This document shows, one piece after another, positions 24,826 through 35,344 of a stretch of DNA of 64,000 bases (position 1 is its first letter; the number at the start of each line of letters is the position of its first letter). A program made the translations under genes and the position numbers. The stretch covers positions 8,095,201 through 8,159,200 of the forward strand of contig OX365962.1 of assembly GCA_947247005.1 (NCBI GenBank). The letters run 5' to 3'. This DNA is from Spisula solida. Taxonomy: Eukaryota > Mollusca > Bivalvia > Venerida > Mactridae. Below the pieces are notes generated by a model that saw only the letters and a program-made list of their open reading frames with translations, did no database searches and was not told where the DNA came from.

Positions 24826-25019
24826 GTAAGTAATGTTATAGTTTACTAATACCTTGCACTTAGCTGCAAGTTTACCTTTTGTTGTACATATATACACGTC
24901 TAACAATAATTTCGACCTATCAAACACGAAGATAATTAAATGTCTAGTATTACGGTCCCGTACTCGCGTTAACACTGGCCTACTAATACGGCCCCATACT
25001 ACTTGCCTAGTCTTATCTG

Positions 25020-25605
25020 AAACACAGGCACCCGTCATGTTATGCCCCCCCCCTGTAGACCCCATTACTACCCAGGTACTCTCTACCAGCCAAAACTCTA
25101 CAACCCTAGTACATATTATATTTTTTTATACAAATCACAATACATGAACGTGTTTTCTACAAAATATGTCGGGTAGAGTATAGAAAAGGTCCGTGACTAG
25201 GAGCACCTGTACATACACCACTGGTCTTTTTAATGAAGGTCGTGAGCACGTAATTCACGCACCAGCACCACAATCCCGGGCTTTAACGTCAGCCAAATGA
25301 TTACTCTTTAAAATGGTATGCGTTTTAGCACACCAACTCGTTCTTACTATGAGCAGCGAGTCGCCAAAGTGACGAAAAATTGTCTTGTCGATGAAATGTC
25401 CTAAGCTTGTTTACATTCGACTCGTGGGCTGTATTAGTTTATCTGTCCGTAATTCCCGGCACACATTGGTATGGACGTTAATCAAATATAATTGTAACTA
25501 CTCACCGTCAGTTGAATTCATCAGAATGAAGAATATAACACTATGACACAATATTCCGACATAATCAACTCGTTCAAGTAACGTGCAGCCATCATTTTAT
25601 GTTGA
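25020..25605. other. Copy-B-specific intron sequence, nothing recognised
   Basis: This replaces about 120 bases at the same place in copy A. It includes a C-run (near 25048) and unique-looking sequence, with no terminal repeats or coding region that I can support. Confidence 0.4.
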
Positions 25606-25609
25606 CCCG

Positions 25610-26188
25610 GATCGTGGGCGTGACTGTGTCTGCGTTGGTTAAGTTTATTGTCAGAGTCATGTTCTCAAAGACTATCAAATGTATCGACTTGAAACTCAAC
25701 GTAGTTATTCAACATCATATGGGGAGCCCATACTGTAAAGACCGGTTACTATGTGACCTATATTGATGGAGTTATCTGCCCTTGTTTGGACTTGTGGCAC
25801 ATTTTACACATAAACTGAAAATTCTCAAGTACTATCAAAGCTTTCAACTTTAAACTCAATGTACTTGTGGAATGTCATGACCAACATCTACTGACAAGGG
25901 GAAACAATTATATCCAGCATTTTAGAAGAGTAATTCCCCTTTTCTGACTTTGAACTGTTACACAAAAATGTCAGTTTCTCATAGAATATCAAAGGTATTC
26001 ACTTGAAATCAACATAGTTTTCACCATGTACAAGGGGAGTCCATACTGACAACACTGGTAACCCTGTGGTATATATATATATGTATTATCTGCCATTGTT
26101 ACCCTAGACTGTTCACTTACAGATGAGCAAGGGTACTATCAAGTACGAGAAAGTCGAGCGTCCAGCACTCGTAGGCGGTGCTCTTGTT
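25610..26188 (+). mobile_element. Degenerate Helentron-like (HINE) element in the gene 4 intron, copy B
   Basis: Counterpart of 14300-14898. It ends GTAGGCGGTGCTCTTGTT (TCTTGTT at 26182-26188), preserving the terminal motif better than copy A. Confidence 0.65.
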
Positions 26189-26330
26189 ATATTATCGTAT
26201 TACTGATTTACGGAGAACAGATAGAAACGTAGCACTGGGTCTACTGTCAATATTTGTTCAACCTGATGATTGACAAACTGCCTTTTCTAGATTCTTTTTA
26301 TTTCATTGTCAATAAACCTGTAAAAGTTAA

Positions 26331-26676
26331 CAGTGATTTTTTCCCTTCTTTATTAGGGTCCGGAAAACGGACCCTTTCCCAATAGCAAATAGGCTATAAT
26401 TTTCCCTAATTTGAAAACAATTCCCAAAATTCCCAATAAACAATGTAAAAAAATAATTTTCAAAATCGGACATAAAATGATGAAGTTATGATCACTTTTG
26501 ACAAGAGGTCAAGCAAAAAGTTCAAAGAAACCAGTAAACATTCAGATGTAATCGCTTTTTCTGTTTTATTTGGCCTTTCTGCTTCATGGGAATTCCCAAT
26601 TTCAAGTTGTCACGACGCGAAAATTCCCAATCTGAACGGACCCGTACCCTTTCCCAAAGAGGCAAAAAAATCACTG
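26331..26676. mobile_element. 346 bp TIR element (hAT-like MITE)
   Basis: The left end CAGTGATTTTTT and right end AAAAAATCACTG are perfect 12 bp terminal inverted repeats. Flanks AGTTAA (26325-26330) and AGTTTA (26677-26682) look like a target duplication, and copy A shows the empty site GTAAAAGTTTATCAC near 15031-15045. CAGTG-type termini are usual in hAT transposons, though the full 8 bp duplication is not preserved. Repeated TTCCCAAT/TTCCCAAAATTCCC phrases occur inside. A 72-residue open frame is not a transposase. Confidence 0.82.
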
Positions 26677-27523
26677 AGTTTATCACATAATTATAACTAC
26701 CTTTAGGCCCTATCGAACTGTGTTCAGGTGTTCTACATACGCTCTACCCATCCTGGTCACTCATCATTTAACATTTGGCATGTGTGGCTTAGTGTTTTGT
26801 CACAGTCTTACGATACACACGTTTTAGCGTTTTTGTGAATTGGCTTTCGGTCTTAATTGGTATTTAGTATAATGGACTGTATTTCGAAAGTAACATTTCG
26901 GATAGTTGAATGTCGAATCTAGCATTCTCTATTCACTTTGTACTTGAAAAGCAATTTTACTGTTTCACTTTCTTTCAGCAGTTTAACACCACTGAGTGAG
27001 AGATAGTTTGTGTTGGTATCTATTAGGGCCTGTCCATTGTAAGTAGATTAATTGTATTATTTATATCGATTTAGTAATTAATTAATGTATGAAGTACGGA
27101 TACATTGACACGACTCTCAACATTTTATTAGCATATTTTAACAGCTGATTTACTAGTATGTCTATATTTATAACCCCAGTTGTATGTTTTCATAAGCGGG
27201 GATTATCACTAACTTCAAGAAGCTCGAGGTATAATACCAACTCAAATCTAAAGGACCAATATTGCACGATTAGGTCGCGGAAATATATAGATTCAACACA
27301 AGAATATATATTGTAATTGTAATATATATTCATGTATTAATGTCAGGCCCAGGTCATATTCTCCATGCTCTAACTTATTCACAGATATCTTTTATTGTTT
27401 ATTCTCAGGATGGTCGGAATATGTTTATATATATACATGTAGAAGAATAGATCTGATGAATGGTCTATGTATTCACCAAGAAGAATTATATATCTATGAA
27501 CACTTCAACGTCCGGTATTATGC

Positions 27524-28845
27524 ATTATACTCCGACACGCCCACTGATTCCATTCAAAAAGTGTACATTATTTTCGTAAGCGGACACTTTTGTGAGCTAT
27601 AAGAAAACTGTTATAAAATAATTGCCAAAACTGGTCAATTAGACGAAAACTGACAAATCTGTAACAGTTAAATAAACGACATAGTAACTGATTGCCTAAA
27701 GCATAAAACTTGGAGCTAGGAAATTATATAAACACACAGCATGGATTAATATGCTGCATTTCTGTAAAAAACATCAAGTTTGTGGTGTTAAATTATATTT
27801 AATGTCTTGGTTGAACTATATCATAAAATCCAATCCTCACAATTTATCTACATCCAAACAACTATACAAGAATGGCTTATTTTTTATAATCCCCAGAGTA
27901 AAACTTCTCTAAATTGAATGATTTTACAGTATTATTATCGGTAGCAATTGAAACAGAACTACAAACCATTTGTAAGGTTGAAACATGTATTGTGCAAATT
28001 GACAATCAATTGCACGAAACCGGAATTATATACTAGTACATCAACCTTTTTTCCATGAGAATTGGTGATGTCATTAAGTATCACTGCAATACAACACTAT
28101 ATCAATAAATAAATCCATGTGAAAAATATATGTTTAAACTAGAAAATATGTCATTATGTTAAGGATCATATCATAATACAATCAGTTTTTTCAAGTATAA
28201 ATCAATTACATTGTCTTAACATTCACAAACCAGTAAACAATCTATTAGAAGCTTTTTATATGAACCTGTTTGGAAATATTTTCATGGATTGTCTATTTTT
28301 AAATACAAAATCAAAGACAAATAATATGCACAGATATGTACCTTTGTGCATCAAGCCTGTATCATCAGTCACTAATGTGGAAACCTATAGATGTGTATTC
28401 TTTTATATGGTGGGTGTAATAACATATGGGCACACTTGATGTTTACTCGGTAAATTTTCACATGCTAATAAATGCTCAGCACTGTATGAATGGACGGTTA
28501 GATAATCCCTAAGGATCATTAGGCCAAGCTTATTTTGAACATTAGAATTATATTTTCTAAAATGCAAAACATCTTCTGTTCTTGAATTGTGCCAGAATAG
28601 ATTTAGATAATCATTGTCACTCTGGTGGTCGTTTTGTTTTGTCGGAGTATAAGTCAGATATAGTGCTAGTTATTCGTTAAAAGTGTCTTCTTACAAGGGT
28701 TATTGTACAGTTTTGTGAGGACAAAGAACATAATTGTCCGAGGCGAAGCCGAGGATAATTTATTGTTTGTCCTCACAAAACTGTACAATTACCCTTGTAA
28801 GAAGACACTTTTGACGAATAACGAGTACTGTATCTATTACTTATC
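27524..28845. mobile_element. ~1.3 kb insertion specific to duplication copy B
   Basis: Copy A reads CCGGTATTAT then CTTATCCATAGC directly, while copy B has about 1.3 kb in between. TTATACTCCGACA near 27532 is matched by TGTCGGAGTATAA near 28639, an inverted pair, and the right part contains a 178 bp palindrome. No protein-coding domain is seen. Whether this is one element or two nested ones is unclear. Confidence 0.6.
28657..28834. repeat. 178 bp near-perfect palindrome
   Basis: Arms of about 85 bases include GTGTCTTCTTACAAGGGT on the left and ACCCTTGTAAGAAGACAC on the right, and ACAGTTTTGTGAGGACAAA pairs with TTTGTCCTCACAAAACTGT. The centre is CCGAGGCGAAGCCGAGG. A long cruciform or RNA hairpin could form. 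The CGAGGC/GCCTCG centre recurs in the hairpins at 300-430 and 32140-32270. Confidence 0.85.
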
Positions 28846-29010
28846 CCTAGCTTTATGTACGAAAGAATACATTGTGAATATGGTTTCTATCAAGTGTGTA
28901 ATAGTGTATGTTGATAGATTTTGTTAACTATCAAGAACGACATTATTGTTAATTGCTAGGGTAGCAGTATAAATAAAATGCTTTACAATATTATTACAGG
29001 TTCTGCAAAC

Positions 29011-29760
29011 ATGGCCGATCCATCTGCTACATGTAGTTCACTGAGCGATCATGACAAGAACAGTATGTTAAAGCGATCTGGAGATAAACCTTTTATATGT
29101 GGTGTTTGCGGATGTTCATTCTCTAAATGTGCTCTTCTCAAATTCCACATGAGAATACATACCGGTGAAAAGCCATTTAAGTGTGATATTTGCGGAACTA
29201 CCTTTAGAGCGAGGTCTTATCTTTCTTGTCATAAAAGAATACATACCGGTGAAAAACCATATAAATGTGATGTTTGCGGAACTACATTCACGGAAATGGG
29301 TAATCTTAAGCGTCATGCTAGAATACATACTGGCGAAAAACCATATAAGTGTGATGTTTGTGGAAGTACATTCTCAGACAAAAGTCATTTAAACAGTCAC
29401 ATCAAAATACATACTGGTGAAAAACCTTTTACATGTGATGTTTGTGGAACTGCCTTTACAGCGAAATCGAATCTATCTACTCATAAAAGAATACACACCG
29501 GTGAGAAACCATATAAGTGTGATGTTTGTGGAACTACATTTATAACCAAAGATCAATTGAATAACCACATGAGAATACATACTGGTGAAAAACCATATAA
29601 GTGTGATGTTTGTGGAACTTGCTTCAGACGAAGTGACGATTTGAAGTGCCATATAAGACTACATACTGGTGAAAAACCATACAAATGTGATGTTTGTGAA
29701 ACTTACTTCACGAGAAGTAACGACTTGAAGCGCCATACAAGAATACATACTTGTGAATAA
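29011..29760 (+). CDS. C2H2 zinc-finger protein 4 (8 fingers)
   Basis: A 249-residue predicted nuclear DNA-binding protein. Leader 1-27 (ADPSATCSSLSDHDKNSMLK) is nearly identical to that of gene 3. Eight fingers run from residue 28, all C-x2-C-x12-H-x3-H with HTGEKP linkers. Finger 8 stops inside its linker (HTCE, then TAA). Helix residues -1,2,3,6 are KALF, ASYC, EGNR, DSHS, ASNT, TDQN, RDDC and RNDR. Fingers 1-5 align with gene 3; fingers 6-8 are different, so DNA specificity should differ mainly at the C-terminal side. The start is 11 bases after the acceptor AG at 28998-28999. A ninth, decayed finger follows in frame after the stop. This is the cleanest gene of the cluster, with no irregular linker before the end. 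Confidence 0.92.
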   Translation: MADPSATCSSLSDHDKNSMLKRSGDKPFICGVCGCSFSKCALLKFHMRIHTGEKPFKCDICGTTFRARSYLSCHKRIHTGEKPYKCDVCGTTFTEMGNLKRHARIHTGEKPYKCDVCGSTFSDKSHLNSHIKIHTGEKPFTCDVCGTAFTAKSNLSTHKRIHTGEKPYKCDVCGTTFITKDQLNNHMRIHTGEKPYKCDVCGTCFRRSDDLKCHIRLHTGEKPYKCDVCETYFTRSNDLKRHTRIHTCE

Positions 29761-29832
29761 CCATACACATGTGATGTTTGTGTGAATACATTTTGAAATA
29801 AAGGTCATTTGAATCGTCACACCAGACCCCAG
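29761..29832 (+). pseudogene. Decayed ninth finger of zinc-finger gene 4
   Basis: In frame after TAA the sequence reads PYTCDVCVNTF, a stop, then NKGHLNRHTR. The stop at 29758-29760 is one base change from the AAA of the usual GEKP linker, so the truncation looks recent. Confidence 0.8.
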
Positions 29833-30631
29833 AATCACGACAAAACTTAAGTTCGTTCTCTATTCCAAACTTAAGTCAACTTTCAAGTACGATTTGGAAC
29901 TCACTTGAGTTAAGGACCAACGATCTTAAGTCCGATCTTAACTGAGTTCAAAATCAACTATGAGTTCAACTATTAGTATTTATCAACAAAATAAGCGTTA
30001 TAATCTTCAATTGGAGACATAAAATAGTAATTATACGGGAGCAACTATTAACTTAAGTCTTCTGCTACAGTCAAAATGACTCCTACACGACAGACACGCA
30101 CTAACACCTGTTTTTGATATCTTTTATGATATCATGCATTTCGGTTACACACATTAAGACACTCCTTCGAAAAAGTTATATTCATCTAGGATCTACATTC
30201 TATTCCAATATTATGTATACCTTTCTCGTGTATAGGGTAGATCTTTTATGGGTAAATAGTATTATATTATATATAAGTTTGTTCTGTTCAAAGTCTACGT
30301 GAGCCGAATACATCACTCTAGCACTTTGTTTTGAATTTTGCATCGAAACCCATACCATCTTGTAGGCAATGATCTAACCAAGAAAACGAACACTCTATTG
30401 ACCTGTTGCATGTCAAAAGAGTTAAACTGGACCACCATGTATACTCCAAGTAAAGTGCACTCCAAATGCACGCGATGTTTACGCCTAGTGTACTATAGTT
30501 CAATTTTGAACTCTGAGCCATGACCTATCGGACTAGTCCATTTTGGCGGTTAGACCAAAGTTTATTACGTTCGCAGGTCATTATTCAATGATGTGATTCT
30601 TACATATATCTGTTTGTTATCGAATTACAGT
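29833..30631. other. Intergenic, nothing recognised
   Basis: The ACTTAAGT-rich stretch at 29845-29960 has many short complementary words but no clear element. No gene is seen. Confidence 0.4.
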
Positions 30632-30702
30632 TTAGTGCAGTCGGCAACGTTCAGGATTTCTAACCCGAAGTTCTGTGGTTCAAATTCCACTTTCGCTCAT
30701 AT
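30632..30702 (+). pseudogene. tRNA-like relic (pol III boxes)
   Basis: TAGTGCAGTCGG fits box A and GTGGTTCAAATTCCAC fits a T arm with box B. The acceptor arm does not pair, and the anticodon arm (around TTTCTAA) is broken. It is best read as a dead tRNA or a tRNA-derived SINE head rather than a working tRNA gene. Confidence 0.4.
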
Positions 30703-31002
30703 TTTTAATTCATTATTTTATGTTATTTAAAGAGTATATAAAGTTTCTTTTTTAATTAATCCATGAAAATGTGTTGATTCAATTTATTTGAACTTATAGC
30801 GATCGTTTCCATATTCCGAGTTTACTGACAACCTGTATTACGTTGTTATTCTACAATACACATGCAAATATCTAAAATATTTTGAAGCATGTAACAAATA
30901 TGGCTTGTCACATACTGTTATAGCACGGATATTGCAAGTTAAGTGCATTTATAAAATATAAATTAAAAAAAAGAAACATATGTTTTATTTTAGTGAGATT
31001 TG

Positions 31003-31080
31003 AACTTGCCCTGGTCAGACAAAAGTTATTTTACAATGTATCAAGCGCTATACCGTCACGACCATTCAGACACATTGAAT
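31003..31080 (-). pseudogene. tRNA-like relic on the minus strand
   Basis: The minus strand reads TGGTCGTGACGGTATAGCGC (box A-like), then an extended middle, then CAAGTTCAAATCTCACT (box B). Arms do not close into a good cloverleaf. Confidence 0.35.
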
Positions 31081-31571
31081 AATTGGTCTTAATTATATTA
31101 CTTGTCTTTCTAATTAAACCTATACCAACCTATATCGATTAATGGTTGAAACCTTAAAAGTGCAGTCACGGCTCAATGCTCGAAATCGAACTATACATAC
31201 ACGACACAATGACGTCAAGAGTAGTTTAAACAGTACTGGGTACGTATACTAAACAATGTGATTATTCTTATGATCATTTCATATGCAAACTGGGAAATTC
31301 AGTACCATTGTTTACAAATTACATTTAGTTTATATACTCAATATCGCGTCATCATTGTAATCGTGGTATTTCTAAAGCTCCATCCTCGGGAGAGTTTACT
31401 ACAATTATTTGTCATGTTGTTGTTGTTGAAATAGGTCAAATGCCACTAAAACTGATATTTAAGGTACACAGTGAATTAGAAGAATCGAAATGAATTGGGA
31501 ATGCTAACGAGAGACTGTTTAATTATTGTTAGCACTATCCTGATGGGAAATATTAAACTTTCAAAATTAAC
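31081..31571. other. Intergenic, nothing recognised
   Basis: No feature that I can support. Confidence 0.4.
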
Positions 31572-31644
31572 TTAATCACACTGTATTTCCGTCTATTTGT
31601 GGTCGATACACGACCACAAATAGACGGAAATACAGTGTGATTAA
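31572..31644. repeat. Perfect 34 bp inverted repeat with 5-base loop
   Basis: Positions 31572-31605 and 31611-31644 are exact reverse complements (TTAATCACACTGTATTTCC on the left, GGAAATACAGTGTGATTAA on the right) around ATACA. There is no mismatch, so it is either recent or maintained. Confidence 0.95.
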
Positions 31645-31859
31645 CATATAAGTGGTGTTTAACCTTATAGTGTTCATAAAACTGTTTGGAATTTCAGTCA
31701 GTACCACAAAACCAGTGATGACGTAATTTGACAAACATGGCCCAAACCTACCATAAACAAACTTGCAATACTCCATGATTTTGCTACTTTATTTACTTAT
31801 TTGTAACACGAATGGAAGAAAAGGAGGATATCAAGTTTATTATTGCATTTGAATAATAC

Positions 31860-32278
31860 ATTTATCACATAACCCGCGGTCCAGCAGTGCCGTAAAGCCG
31901 TGCCGTAAATAACGTTCGGCACTCCCAGACCGTGCAATAAATATTTAAATTAGTCTGACGCGACGTAAGCCAATCCATGCCTTGATCGGCCCATGACATC
32001 AGGATCATAACAACGTCGCCATGACGTCGCGCTCTTTGTACCGCTTAATTATGTCTGAAACCTATGCAGCGTACATCATCATATTGAATGATAACGAGCG
32101 TTCCCTAAGGTTATGTGATAAATAGAATCCTACATTCGTGCTCATTACATACGAGTTTTATTAAACTCGTCGACAAAAAGAATATGACACTCGGCAAAGC
32201 CTCGTGTCATATCATTTTGTCCACTCGTTTAATAAAATTCGTATGTAATGAGCACTCATGCAAGATCCTCTATTTAAT
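31860..32278. repeat. Dispersed repeat R1, copy 2 (nested palindromes)
   Basis: TTTATCACATAACC and GGTTATGTGATAAA bound the first part. The second part has arms TCATTACATACGAGTTTTAT and ATAAAATTCGTATGTAATGA, with an inner ATATGACACTCGG/CCTCGTGTCATAT stem. Same order as at 102-448. Confidence 0.8.
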
Positions 32279-32673
32279 GCTCAGTACCGCGAAACAACAG
32301 ATGGCTGGTATACAAGGTCGTTAGAATACTGGAAATAATATTACATGTACTAATGAAATGAATACTACCCATGATCGCAATGTAAGAAACGTATTTTAAT
32401 AAGCATAGAAAACAATTCAACCTGATGATTCTGAAAAATACCCATCTTCATTCCTCACTGCTTGACAATCCGCTTTTACTTGTCTCACCTACTCGTATCT
32501 CAATTTTACTCAACTCGTGCACTCTTACCCACACACCTTTAAACAGAAAACAATATTTTGGCTCCTAGTTTTTTCATCTGCCATAGTAGTGCATGCAAGC
32601 CCTTATGATGACCTTAGTAATTACTTGTGATGCTCAACTGCTGCTCTACAATGACCCTCGGAAATATTCTGTG
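32279..32673. other. Intergenic
   Basis: Contains the phrase pair shared with 5218-5420 (near 32480-32640). No gene is supported. Confidence 0.4.
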
Positions 32674-33076
32674 CAAAACCTATCTCCAAAACCTGCCAAA
32701 ACCTATCTCCAAAACCTATCTCCAAAACCTATCTCCAAAACCTATCTCCAAAACCTGCCAAAACCTATCTCCAAAACCTATCTCCAAAACCTATCTCCAA
32801 AACCTATCTCCAAAACCTATCTCCAAAACCTATCTCCAAAACCTGCCAAAACCTATCTCCAAAACCTATCTCCAAAACCTATCTCCAAAACCTGCCAAAA
32901 CCTATCTCCAAAACCTATCTCCAAAACCTATCTCCAAAACCTATCTCCAAAACCTATCTCCAAAACCTATCTCCAAAACCTGCCAAAACCTATCTCCAAA
33001 ACCTATCTCCAAAGCCTATCTCCAAAACCTATCTCCAAAACCTATCTCCAAAACCCATCTCCAAAACCTGCCAAAA
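32674..33076 (+). repeat. Tandem array of 13 bp and 10 bp units
   Basis: About 26 copies of AAAACCTATCTCC are punctuated by six copies of AAAACCTGCC. The pattern of 13-mers between 10-mers is 1, 4, 6, 3, 6, 6. Two overlapping open frames (160 and 203 residues) merely translate the repeat in different phases and are not proposed as genes. Confidence 0.95.
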
Positions 33077-33445
33077 CAACTGCCAGAACTAAACACACTG
33101 TCTACATGAGAACACTCTCCATAATCTATATAAGGGTTATGCCATTAAACACCTGTATACATTTATTCCACCACTCAGATCCTTCTTTTCCGTTCGAACC
33201 CTAAATTACTCTCTGTTGAAGCGTGGCGCTCCCAATTCAGAATCGTATTAACAGAATGTCTACTAGATCGTTCGTATACTCCCACAAAGTTCAACTTTTG
33301 ACTATTCTTTAATGATGATATGTCTCTATTTAACCACGATGATAATTAGTTCCTAATATCTTCCGTGCGCTCCTCTTCCACCGAAACACATGCTTTTTCA
33401 ACAGCTGCCTCTATACCACTTCTAATAAGCAACCCTCTTAACAAA
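33077..33445. other. Intergenic, nothing recognised
   Basis: No feature that I can support. Confidence 0.4.
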
Positions 33446-33449
33446 TTAA

Positions 33450-34852
33450 GGAGGTCCGACCTACCTGGTGCGCATGCGCGAAATTTCAAAATCGTATTAG
33501 ATAAGAATAAACATGAATTTTATTTTTAATGATCGCATATGAATGTTGATTAATGACAATAAACATTATGCTATTGCACAAAATAGATATTTTTTAACTT
33601 TTTATTGTTTTGCATGTATGAAAAGTGGATGAGAAACGGCAAAATTGTGAATAATGTAGGTTCACAATTAAGTCCCTACAACTGTTCAAATGCATATGCT
33701 CATCTATAATATGTAGAGCATGGTTTAGTTTACTCTCCAATTGCCTCGCCCGAAACTACATCGTTTCTAGGCTCTGCATTATTGCTAGTGTATTAGCGCT
33801 ATTGCCATTTTTAGACAGGAGAATCCAAAACCAGCGTACAGCGAGGCAAATGTGATAATGTAAACGGGTTTTTAAATGCATTGTATATAAAACGCTCGTG
33901 TGTTAAAAGAATGACTTGTATTATAAATTAAAACTCTCGCACTATCAATTTATCATATTGATTGAAACAAATAAATAATGACCAGTCAATAGAACCATGA
34001 TCTATTTAAACCTCATACAGTGTGTACTCGTTTAAACCCTTCATATTCACTTTAAACTGTCTGCTATAACTCTCTACTGTCTATACAAACAAGTAAACTT
34101 TCACCAGCCAATGAAAATGTGTATCAGGGTTCACAGCAGTTTTGTAAAGGTCAAATATCAAAATATTCTAGTATTTTAAGCAGCGTGTGAATTGTAACGG
34201 TTAAGTGGAAATCAAAGCGCTGTAGGGAGCGTAGGTTTAGTTATATGAAGTAGCCAGCCACACTTTGAAATATTTTTAATAAAATTTCATTTCATTACAA
34301 TAGGCAAATTAGGTTAATTTTATGCAAATTCATTCAATTTAGTACTTTTTGATGAATAGCTTCCAAAAAAGGCTGGTGACCCCTAATTTTTATTTGACTA
34401 AACGGGTGTTCCATTTGATACTCAACTAATGGCCGATGTTAAATAATTTTCGATCGTTAGATATTTTTTGACGTTGATTTGAAAATCACCCTTTTTTGCA
34501 AGTGGGTGGGGTAACTATTGATCATGTTCAAACACTGAATTTGTTCACCAGGCAGCCATAATTGTAACTAATGTCAATAGGGATGACCATTGAACACATA
34601 CAATAGCATGCATTGCTTAAAAGTGCATTCACATGGTAAAAATCTTAAAAAGAACATAGATGATGCCATAAATGCAGGAAATAGATAAATGAACAAAATA
34701 CTATGGTAGGTCATTAGAAAGCCATGTATGTCGAAAACGAGCCTGATGACATATCATTTTTATGATTTCAATGTTGTTCTAGAAGATTGTTCAGTCATTT
34801 TAAGATGTTTCAAGGAAACTTCGATCGTTAAATCAAAGGTGCCCGTACCTCC
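33450..34852. mobile_element. Second TTAA-flanked element (1403 bp, non-autonomous)
   Basis: TTAA (33446-33449) then GGAGGTCCGACCTACC; the right end is GGTGCCCGTACCTCC then TTAA (34853-34856). The right end in reverse complement is GGAGGTACGGGCACC. The outermost 7 bases match exactly and inner ones partly. Length and TTAA flanks match the element at 3332-4720, though the interiors look different. No transposase frame is present. Confidence 0.6.
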
Positions 34853-34856
34853 TTAA

Positions 34857-35344
34857 AGGCAAATGATGCTTTCAACTTATTTACTACACCTGCGAAATCG
34901 TCCAAATAATTGAGACATGCTAACTTCTTTCTTTTTTTAGCTTGGTAGGCCTACTTTTGTGCCCCTTTAGGGCACTGATCCTGACCCCTTTGTCTAGCCT
35001 TATATTCCTTCTATTGAAAAAAAAATTTTTGGCGCTAAATGTTAACGCAATTTCACAGGGTATCTTACCGCAATGGCGGGTACGACCAGTAATTTCAGTT
35101 TTGGAAAATCTACGTCCAAAGCCCTCTTTAAAGTGGCCCAGCGAATATGGGCATTAAGGTCGAAAACTACGGAAGGCCGAAATGGCCATCCCGGCAAGTC
35201 TGCATTAGTACGCTATGGTAGCGGAAAGGATATACGACCGGCCTAGTCTTGTCTCACAGACAATCCAAAGCCACACAGAAACGGCGGCAGTGCCTAGCCA
35301 TCCACACAAGAGTCAGACATTAACGAACCATCCATATCCCCAAT
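34857..35344. other. Intergenic, nothing recognised
   Basis: A slightly less AT-rich 200 bp stretch precedes the 42 bp array; no gene is recognised. Confidence 0.4.

Larger units (their letters stand above)
24625..29760 (+). repeat. Segmental duplication copy B (promoter module, intron, zinc-finger gene 4)
   Basis: Collinear with copy A (13797-17016) but longer. It has unrelated sequence at about 25020-25600, a 346 bp element at 26331-26676 and a ~1.3 kb insertion at about 27524-28845. Long aligned stretches such as the 14400-14800/25700-26080 pair are nearly identical, so the duplication is moderately recent. Confidence 0.85.

Noticed and set aside
30632..30702. Functional tRNA gene
   Set aside because: Pol III boxes are present, but acceptor and anticodon stems do not pair; the same holds for 31003-31080 and 53606-53690.
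32674..33076. AAAACC repeats as an internal telomere tract
   Set aside because: The unit is AAAACCTATCTCC, not a TTAGGG-type repeat expected in molluscs.
32593..33204. 160- and 203-residue frames of KTYLQNLSPKPIS repeats
   Set aside because: Two overlapping frames read the same 13/10 bp array in different phases, as expected by chance when the unit lacks stops.
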